From JBIICS01 sp044238735 (GTDB taxonomy: Bacteria; Bacteroidota; Bacteroidia; UBA4408), in assembly GCA_044238735.1 (NCBI GenBank), contig JBIICS010000152.1, forward strand, positions 1-6,354: DNA of 6,354 nt, in the 5' to 3' direction. Made by a program: the position numbers and the translations under genes. The number at the start of each line of letters is the position of its first letter. The first letter of the stretch is position 1. Of this stretch, positions 1-5,479 are shown piece by piece. The notes beneath the pieces were generated by a model. That model made no database searches, was not told where the DNA came from, and worked only from the letters and a program-made list of their open reading frames with translations.

Positions 1-77
1 TCCGCATCCGACTGAGTATCTACCTGAACATATTTTATAAAGCGATTGTTAACGCTGTAACTATAGCTATCGAACAT
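1..77 (-). CDS. pepT: Peptidase T (tripeptide aminopeptidase), N-terminal fragment cut by the left window edge
   Basis: Seen: after the siaC stop codon and three bases, an ATG at 77-75 opens a reading frame that runs without a stop to the left edge, giving 25 complete codons. The peptide includes RFIKYVQVDTQSD, which closely resembles the conserved N-terminus of peptidase T (E. coli PepT reads ERFLNYVSLDTQS at the same distance from its start). Known for the family: PepT is a cytoplasmic M20-family zinc aminopeptidase that releases the N-terminal residue of tripeptides, used in peptide turnover. The metal ligands and catalytic residues lie outside the window, so activity cannot be judged. The 3-nt gap implies co-transcription with siaC. 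This call rests on a short but distinctive motif; another M20 peptidase is the main alternative. Confidence 0.78.
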   Translation of the reverse strand, partial: MFDSYSYSVNNRFIKYVQVDTQSDA

Positions 78-80
78 AAA

Positions 81-491
81 TTAGGCGAAAGCAACCAAAT
101 TGAATTTTAAGCCTGTAAGTTTTTCAAATTCTTCACCAGCATCTTTCATATCCTCATCCATTTCGTTGTAGTGCCAGTTTACATTAACATTAACATTTGA
201 ATTACCTTTATTAATTTCTCCCAACTTCATAAATAAATCTAAAATATACTTTGCAGAAGAGGAGTTAAAATATTCCATTTTAAAATTACAATCCACATTT
301 ATGGTTGAACCTGATTTATCAGCAAGGAAATATAAATGATTTTTATAGGTATCTAACCAATCGAAAATTGGAGTAAAAAACTTTTTTACGTCTTCAGGGC
401 GGGATTCTCCTATAAACTCTAAGAAGTTTTTGTTGTGATCTAAAATTATGCCTGGCGTGTTTTCTGTTGATTCTAAAATTAATACATCCAT
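81..491 (-). CDS. siaC: SiaC-family regulatory phosphoprotein (DUF1987)
   Basis: A 136-residue cytoplasmic protein with no signal peptide or membrane segment, close to the usual size of the family. It starts MDVLILESTENTPGI, has the central MEYFNSSSAK motif (about residues 72-81) and ends with the typical acidic block NWHYNEMDEDMKDAGEEF (about 106-123). Known: in Pseudomonas aeruginosa SiaC is phosphorylated by the kinase SiaB on Thr68 and dephosphorylated by SiaA, and unphosphorylated SiaC binds and activates the diguanylate cyclase SiaD. Aligned by eye, the phospho-acceptor falls in NSSSAK, so Ser77 (or Ser78) replaces the threonine. The ATG at 491-489 is chosen over an in-frame TTG at 500-498 because family members begin directly with the M-x-V-L strand and because it lies 1 nt after the siaB stop, suggesting coupled translation. 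The partner used in this organism is unknown; no SiaD or SiaA is in the window. Confidence 0.88.
   Translation of the reverse strand: MDVLILESTENTPGIILDHNKNFLEFIGESRPEDVKKFFTPIFDWLDTYKNHLYFLADKSGSTINVDCNFKMEYFNSSSAKYILDLFMKLGEINKGNSNVNVNVNWHYNEMDEDMKDAGEEFEKLTGLKFNLVAFA
181..197. repeat. Short hexamer repeat (ACATTA, about 2.8 copies) inside siaC
   Basis: The plus strand reads two perfect ACATTA units followed by ACATT. On the coding strand it encodes the alternating Asn-Val stretch NVNVNVN, which precedes the conserved NWHY motif and is most likely a beta strand. Repeat length changes would stay in frame. It is more likely codon repetition than a functional DNA element. Confidence 0.5.
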
Positions 492-492
492 T

Positions 493-1077
493 TTATGCAA
501 GTTGTTTTGTTTCGTTTAAAGTTATATTTAAGGTGAAGAGAGACTTTTCGCTATCGTATTCATAAACTTGATAGCGTAATTTATTTTCAGATTTTATGGC
601 CATATCTACAAGACCTAAACCAGCACCGCCTCTTTCTGATATCTCAGTATTACTGATGATGTTGTTGTAATAATCTTTTAATTCGGGCATTTCTAGATTA
701 TTAACCGTTTCCAATCTTTCTTTATGATTTAAAGCTTCATGATTAAGTATAAAATTACCAAGAACAACCTGATAAGTGTGTTCTTCAAAAACAGTAATCA
801 TAACAAAACCATAAGGACCCACGTTCGCATCCAGATTAGGGAAACGCAAAGCATGTTTATTTATGTTTTCCAGACACTCAACTAAAATATTATACATTCG
901 CTTACGAACTTTTAAATTAGACACATGCATGTTTAATTCGTTTTTAAGTTCTTTTAGATGCGAGTTTATAGTATTAAAAGTAAAAGAGCCTTTATAAATA
1001 AAGATGGGTGTTTCACCAGTCCGCGCCAATAACTCTTTGGTTATGGTTTCGGAAATGAATTTTAACTCTTTTTGCAT
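493..1077 (-). CDS. siaB: SiaB-family GHKL protein kinase, predicted kinase of SiaC
   Basis: A 194-residue soluble protein with a GHKL (histidine-kinase-like) ATP-binding fold. The N box is textbook: ExxxNxxKH at residues 67-75 (VECLENINKH), with E67 and N71 the expected catalytic and Mg-ATP residues. The G2 box is GGAGLGLVDMA at 150-160. A canonical DxGxG G1 box is not visible; the matching region reads VVLGNFI (104-110), and a GN motif there is, as I recall, usual for the SiaB family. Known: Pseudomonas SiaB phosphorylates SiaC and so controls c-di-GMP synthesis through SiaD. There are no sensor domains or transmembrane helices, so the input must come from elsewhere. The ATG at 1077 has an A-rich leader and no Shine-Dalgarno site. 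The next gene, siaC, starts 1 nt after the stop. An anti-sigma-factor kinase of the RsbW type is the alternative, but the adjacent SiaC argues for SiaB. Confidence 0.87.
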   Translation of the reverse strand: MQKELKFISETITKELLARTGETPIFIYKGSFTFNTINSHLKELKNELNMHVSNLKVRKRMYNILVECLENINKHALRFPNLDANVGPYGFVMITVFEEHTYQVVLGNFILNHEALNHKERLETVNNLEMPELKDYYNNIISNTEISERGGAGLGLVDMAIKSENKLRYQVYEYDSEKSLFTLNITLNETKQLA

Positions 1078-1100
1078 TTTATTGCTTTATAGTGTTAAAA

Positions 1101-1131
1101 CTAAATTAAAAATTAATACGGTAAAAACCAA
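1101..1131 (-). promoter_or_regulatory. Weak candidate Bacteroidota-type promoter for siaB-siaC-pepT
   Basis: Read on the minus strand, a TTG (1131-1129) is followed after 20 nt by TAATTTAG (1108-1101), one mismatch from the Bacteroidota -7 consensus TAnnTTTG with an acceptable spacing to the -33 TTG. It overlaps the 3' end of the receptor gene, and transcription would begin about 15-20 nt before the siaB ATG. The region is so AT-rich that such a match could arise by chance, so this is a suggestion only. Confidence 0.18.
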
Positions 1132-3556
1132 CAATAAATAGCCCTAATTGATAAATTTTTGTGATTTTTCCGTTTTGTGGGTTAAATTCTTCGTTAAATA
1201 GGTTCTTATGGTTGGTTAAATTTTCGGCACTAATGGCAATTTCCTGGGTGGTTTTAGCTCCATTGCGCTTGTAAGCCACTTTTAAATCCATTCTAAAATA
1301 ATCGGAATACCTACGTGCATAGGCAAACGATTCGTAATACACTGTTCTCCCTTTTAGCTTAGACTCGTATTCATTAATTGGAGTATAACGCCTACCGCCT
1401 GCCCTTACTACCTTATAGTCAAGCGAAATAGAATTTTTATCGTTTAATTTAAATTCTTTCCCGGCAAGAATATTACCCACATAATTCCCGTTAAACGCGG
1501 TATTATATTCTATTCCATTGCTACCAGAATAAAAAGATTCATAAAGCGATAAAGTTCCTAATGCATACCAACCTTTATAAAAAAAACGTTCAACAGTGAG
1601 CTCCATTCCATAATTTCGTCCTTTTCCGTTATTTACCAAACTATCAGCCATTGGAATTCCAAAACCCGAACCGGCATTTAAAAAAGAAAATGAGGATATT
1701 TTTTGTTCAACAGGCGCGCGGTAAATCCACTGGTAATAAACCTCACTTTTAATTCGGGCATGCTCATTAAATGACCAGTCGTAGCCCGCTACTAAATGAT
1801 GTGCTCCTGTAAAATCGAGGTTTTTATTTGTTTTAACATAATTACCGGCAGGAGCTAAAGATTCAACAAAATACAGGGAAAGATCCTGCATACGATTATG
1901 ATTGCCATAACCAAACGAAAACTTAGTAATTGGATTTATTTCGTAAACCAGCGATGCCCGTGGTTCAATTTTTATGTGATTATTTAAGTGAAGCATAATA
2001 GAGGATATACCCGGATAAAAATTAAGCTTAGGCGTAATCTTCACAATACCCTCTGCAAAGGCTCTTGAAAGATAGGTATATCCATTGGAAGATATAAGAT
2101 CTTTATAAGCTCCCGAAACCGTGTTATATCTTCTTTCATAAAAATTAAAATCGTAACGATCATTTAACACTCCGGTTTTAAACGTAACCCGACTATTAAA
2201 CTTTATATTATAAGTGAAGTTTAAAGATGTTCTGTACTTTAGATAACGCTCTTCGTTAAATTTAAATTCTTTAGTTAAATCTGAATTTAACGAGTCGGTT
2301 CGGGCGCCGGTTCCCTCCTGACTAAATGCTGTAGTAAGTCTTAAGTATGATTTCTTATTTAAAAAGCGAGTTATATTTACACCACTTGCCAACATATTAC
2401 CACCATACAAAAAATTATATTTTCTGGAACCAAAAAGTTCTTCGCCTTCCTTATAATTTTTTGCATACAAATTACTGGTACTTTTTCCACCCAAACCAAA
2501 AGCGGAAATAGATCCATTTTTTAAAGGAAAATTTAATTTAAAACTTCCATCGTAATAAAAAGGAATACTGGAAGAACCGTAATTGATTCCTAACTTTTGC
2601 ATTAAAACCAGGTTAGAATACCTGAAATTAAACATGTAAGAAGATGATTTTTTTTGACTAAAAGGGCCTTCGGCGCCTACCTCTACTCCGTTAACACCAA
2701 TTTGGCCAACAAACTCTCTTTTTTCGTTATTTCCATTTCTCATTTTTAAATCGAACACACCCGACAAAGCATTAATATATTCGGCAGGAAAAGCTGATGT
2801 AAGAAAATCGGAATTTGCTAATGTGTTATTATTTAAGATACTGATAGGACCGCTTGTGGCACCATTAACAGAAAAATGATTGGGATTCGGAATATCTACC
2901 CCTTCTAATCGCCACAACATTCCGGTAGGTGAATTTCCCCTAACCACAATATCGTTTCGCGTATCGTTTCCACCGGAAACACCTGCAAAACTAGCTACCA
3001 TGCGGGCCGGATCGTTTCGGGTACCGGCATAACGATTACTTTCTTCCATGCTTACGGTTCTGGAACTAATGGTTGCCATTTCGTTCTGAGCCTTGCTTTT
3101 ATCGGAGGATGCACTTATAACCACTTCCTTTACTTCTATAAACTGTTCTTCAAGCTCGATGGTTAAAACGAGTTCTTTTGCCGAATTCAGAAGAACCGGC
3201 ATATTCACTTCCTTGTATCCAATAAAATTTACTTTTACCTGATGTCTACCAATAGGGATCTTTTCTAATCTAAACTTACCGTTATCATCCGTTAGTACCG
3301 ATTGCAATTGCTCATCTATAACAACGGTTGCACCCGGCAAAGTAGACTGAGCATTCTTATCGATAACTACCCCCCTAATAGTTTGGGTAATGGTTTGAGC
3401 GGAAACACTTTTATACTGAAAGCAAGCCAAAAGGAATACAAAAAGAAATGAAGAAAGCAGCTGATGAGAACTATACAAAAATTTTAAACTCCATCTTTTA
3501 GAGAAAAACGAAAAAGGATGGATATTAAAAGTGTAGAATGGATAATTACTATTCAT
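1106..3556 (-). CDS. TonB-dependent outer-membrane receptor with carboxypeptidase-regulatory-like N-terminal domain
   Basis: An 816-residue protein. In order: a long signal peptide (hydrophobic core about 33-46, likely cleavage after VSA at 51-53, so maturing at Gln54); a CarboxypepD_reg-like beta-sandwich (about 58-147, with LPGATVVI and TDDNGKFRLEKIPIG); a plug domain (about 180-275, with NDIVVRGNSP and LEGVDIPNPNHF); and a beta-barrel rich in aromatic, alternating strands ending in a terminal Phe (FYRINF), as expected for BAM-dependent insertion. Known: such proteins import substrates across the outer membrane using TonB-ExbBD energy. The substrate cannot be read from the sequence. No SusD lipoprotein gene is adjacent and the SusC size (about 1000 residues) is not reached, so glycan uptake of the Sus type is unlikely. 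There is no STN domain before the plug, arguing against FecA-like signalling. The ATG overlaps the stop of the GT51 gene by 8 nt (ATGAATAG), which points to coupled translation. A TTG at residue 27 would give a more normal signal peptide. Confidence 0.9.
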   Translation of the reverse strand: MNSNYPFYTFNIHPFSFFSKRWSLKFLYSSHQLLSSFLFVFLLACFQYKSVSAQTITQTIRGVVIDKNAQSTLPGATVVIDEQLQSVLTDDNGKFRLEKIPIGRHQVKVNFIGYKEVNMPVLLNSAKELVLTIELEEQFIEVKEVVISASSDKSKAQNEMATISSRTVSMEESNRYAGTRNDPARMVASFAGVSGGNDTRNDIVVRGNSPTGMLWRLEGVDIPNPNHFSVNGATSGPISILNNNTLANSDFLTSAFPAEYINALSGVFDLKMRNGNNEKREFVGQIGVNGVEVGAEGPFSQKKSSSYMFNFRYSNLVLMQKLGINYGSSSIPFYYDGSFKLNFPLKNGSISAFGLGGKSTSNLYAKNYKEGEELFGSRKYNFLYGGNMLASGVNITRFLNKKSYLRLTTAFSQEGTGARTDSLNSDLTKEFKFNEERYLKYRTSLNFTYNIKFNSRVTFKTGVLNDRYDFNFYERRYNTVSGAYKDLISSNGYTYLSRAFAEGIVKITPKLNFYPGISSIMLHLNNHIKIEPRASLVYEINPITKFSFGYGNHNRMQDLSLYFVESLAPAGNYVKTNKNLDFTGAHHLVAGYDWSFNEHARIKSEVYYQWIYRAPVEQKISSFSFLNAGSGFGIPMADSLVNNGKGRNYGMELTVERFFYKGWYALGTLSLYESFYSGSNGIEYNTAFNGNYVGNILAGKEFKLNDKNSISLDYKVVRAGGRRYTPINEYESKLKGRTVYYESFAYARRYSDYFRMDLKVAYKRNGAKTTQEIAISAENLTNHKNLFNEEFNPQNGKITKIYQLGLFIVGFYRINF

Positions 3557-5477
3557 TTGGCACTAAATCTAAACTATCGGGATTTATATCAATATCGGGA
3601 TTTAATAATCGCTGAGCATCTCTGTATAAATCAACTGTTGGTTTTAAATCGTTATACTCATTTTCACTGATTAATTTTCTGCCAAACATTACTTTACCCA
3701 TAAATCTGAAATAATCGGCTAAATAGGCTTTAAGGTTTCCGTCCTTATCAAACGAATATTTAAACCATTTGGGATGCGGCAATAAACTACTTAAAAATAT
3801 GGCTTCGTTAAGTGTAATATCGCATGGTCGCTTACCAAAATAAAACATACAAGCAGGCCCAATACCATAAAGCATTGGTCCGTATTCAATTACATTTAAA
3901 TACACCTCAAACATCCGCTCTTTAGAAGATACTCTTTGGTTTTCTATGATCCAGGTTATCAGGATTTCCTCTAGTTTGCGCGATAGCGTTTTTTTACGGG
4001 TTAAAAAAACATTTTTAACCAATTGCATCGAAATAGTACTCCCACCCCGTTTAAATTTACCCTCTTTTAAATTAGTAGCAATGGATTTAGCAATAGCCTC
4101 CTCATTAAAACCTTTATGCCAAAAAAAAGCACCATCTTCTGATGTTAAAATAGCCTTTTGAATATAATTAGAAATACCACCCAAGGGAACGAAATCTGGG
4201 TTTTGGGGCCCCACTACAAATGATTTAACCGGTTTACCTTTTTCAAAAGCAGTGTAGGTAAAAGCAGAATTAAGTTTGTTTAAATTTGTTTTACCAAACG
4301 ATCTAATTTTTAAATCAATACCCTTCATAGCACTCATAAATTTTATACTATCCGGTGCATCCAAACAAACATCCAAGTTTACAGCATAAGCTAAGTTTCC
4401 TTCTGCCTCAATAGAACGAATATGATTAAACAACCCAGGAGGAAGTGAATTAAAAAAGGAAGATGCGTTTATTGGCTCCATTTTACATTTCAACTTAACA
4501 TTACGCCTGTTGTCCTTATTATAGGAAGCGTAGATATTTGTGGTTACTTTATTTATTCTGGCATAACTCGAGCTGTCTAACTCAATAAAGTTATCTTTAA
4601 TATGTGCGTTAAAAAGTACTGATCCGCTTTCAATTAAAATCGTATCATCCGACAAGCGTGGGTGAAACATCCTTACACCAGAAGCTTCCAGAACACCTGT
4701 AAATTGGGTCTGTGAGGATATCTTTCTCTCAAAATCAAGGTGAATTTTTTGGAGTGCTAAACTAACTCCCATCAGGGAATCTATGAAAGGTAACTTAAAA
4801 TCATGATCAGCAATTACATAAAGATTTCCCTTAGAAAACTCTTTATTTAAGTTACCCTTTAATTGTAAAAGATGCTTTTTACTTTCAAAAAGAGCATCAA
4901 TTTGATCATCGGCTTTGGTTAACGATTTAAAATTAAACTCTTCCCAATAATTATCGGTTTGTAAATCCACTCTAAAATTGTTTACACTTATCCTAGCGGG
5001 TACAGTTTCCGATATTTTATCAATTAAAGTATTTAATATCGTTTCATATGTAGACTCACTTTCTACTTTACTCTGTTTAGCGTTTTTTTTATTAAACAAA
5101 AATTCAAAATTAGAATACCCCTTCTTTTTAATTAGAGACAACAAGCCGTTATTTACCTCGAATCTGTTAAACGACTTAGAGCCACGCATCCAGCTTAAAA
5201 CGTCGGGAGTGGCAATTAACTGATCAAATTTGCAAAGCGTATCATTTAAAGGAGATAACACAACTATTTTATTTAACTCTACTGTTGTATAAGATATGAA
5301 TTTGGCTTCGGCAACCGAAAAATTAAGATTATAATCGGCACTAAGTTTATGCTGAACTTTTTTAATGGCCGTGTTTAGAATTACATTTCTTAACAAAAAG
5401 GTAATGGCTATTATACAAACACAAAGGGAAAGTATAATTGAAATTAAAACAACTGCTATTTTTTTTTTACCCATCAT
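3549..5477 (-). CDS. AsmA-like / GT51 biosynthetic peptidoglycan glycosyltransferase
   Basis: A 642-residue protein with one N-terminal membrane anchor (about 7-29, after a Lys-rich start) and a periplasmic body. Residues about 35-410 form a beta-rich region resembling AsmA/TamB-type proteins (VELNKIVVLSPLNDTL, then a 'dtl...d.l...l' pattern, NNGLLSLIKKKG, and later repeats such as GVLEASGVRM). Residues about 425-575 are a GT51 domain with all main motifs: SEDGAFFWHKG (first catalytic Glu447), RGGSTISMQLVKN (477-489), SRKLEE (second catalytic Glu, probably E504), YLNVIEYG (526-533), YGIGPACMFYFGKR (537-550) and LNEAIFLSSLLPHP (556-569). Known: GT51 enzymes polymerise lipid II into glycan strands at the outer face of the inner membrane. 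There is no penicillin-binding transpeptidase domain, so it is not a class A PBP; ordinary MtgA is about 240 residues. The first of two consecutive ATGs (5477 and 5474) is 2 nt after the permease stop. The GT51 assignment is firm; the AsmA-like call is by pattern only. Confidence 0.9.
   Translation of the reverse strand: MMGKKKIAVVLISIILSLCVCIIAITFLLRNVILNTAIKKVQHKLSADYNLNFSVAEAKFISYTTVELNKIVVLSPLNDTLCKFDQLIATPDVLSWMRGSKSFNRFEVNNGLLSLIKKKGYSNFEFLFNKKNAKQSKVESESTYETILNTLIDKISETVPARISVNNFRVDLQTDNYWEEFNFKSLTKADDQIDALFESKKHLLQLKGNLNKEFSKGNLYVIADHDFKLPFIDSLMGVSLALQKIHLDFERKISSQTQFTGVLEASGVRMFHPRLSDDTILIESGSVLFNAHIKDNFIELDSSSYARINKVTTNIYASYNKDNRRNVKLKCKMEPINASSFFNSLPPGLFNHIRSIEAEGNLAYAVNLDVCLDAPDSIKFMSAMKGIDLKIRSFGKTNLNKLNSAFTYTAFEKGKPVKSFVVGPQNPDFVPLGGISNYIQKAILTSEDGAFFWHKGFNEEAIAKSIATNLKEGKFKRGGSTISMQLVKNVFLTRKKTLSRKLEEILITWIIENQRVSSKERMFEVYLNVIEYGPMLYGIGPACMFYFGKRPCDITLNEAIFLSSLLPHPKWFKYSFDKDGNLKAYLADYFRFMGKVMFGRKLISENEYNDLKPTVDLYRDAQRLLNPDIDINPDSLDLVPNE
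5459..5468. repeat. Ten-base A/T homopolymer at codons 4-7 of the GT51 gene
   Basis: The coding strand has ten consecutive A residues encoding KKK and the first base of Ile, immediately after Met-Met-Gly. A one-base length change would frameshift the protein near its start. It also supplies the basic residues before the membrane anchor, which is enough to explain it. Confidence 0.6.
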
Positions 5478-5479
5478 AT

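Noticed and set aside
498..500. TTG start for siaC at 500, overlapping the end of siaB
   Set aside because: An ATG three codons later gives the usual family N-terminus and sits 1 nt after the siaB stop; the TTG adds only Met-His-Lys.
1078..1105. Terminator between the receptor gene and siaB
   Set aside because: The 28 nt are AT-rich but show no inverted repeat able to form a stable stem.
3419..3433. Lipobox-like LLAC in the receptor N-terminus, suggesting a lipoprotein
   Set aside because: The Cys is followed by Phe and then by a canonical VSA|Q signal peptidase I site; TonB-dependent receptors of this type are not lipoproteins.
1106..3556. Reading the receptor as a SusC-type glycan importer
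   Set aside because: It is shorter than SusC proteins, no SusD gene follows, and no glycoside hydrolase genes are nearby.
3946..4161. Plus-strand open frame of 71 codons
   Set aside because: It lies wholly inside the GT51-coding region opposite conserved catalytic motifs and has no recognisable domain; it is an antisense shadow.
4978..5223. Plus-strand open frame of 81 codons with a hydrophobic start
   Set aside because: It is antisense to the AsmA-like region, with no leader signals of its own and no recognisable family.
3549..5477. Reading the GT51 protein as a class A penicillin-binding protein
   Set aside because: After the GT51 domain only about 70 residues remain, with none of the SxxK, SxN or KTG transpeptidase motifs.
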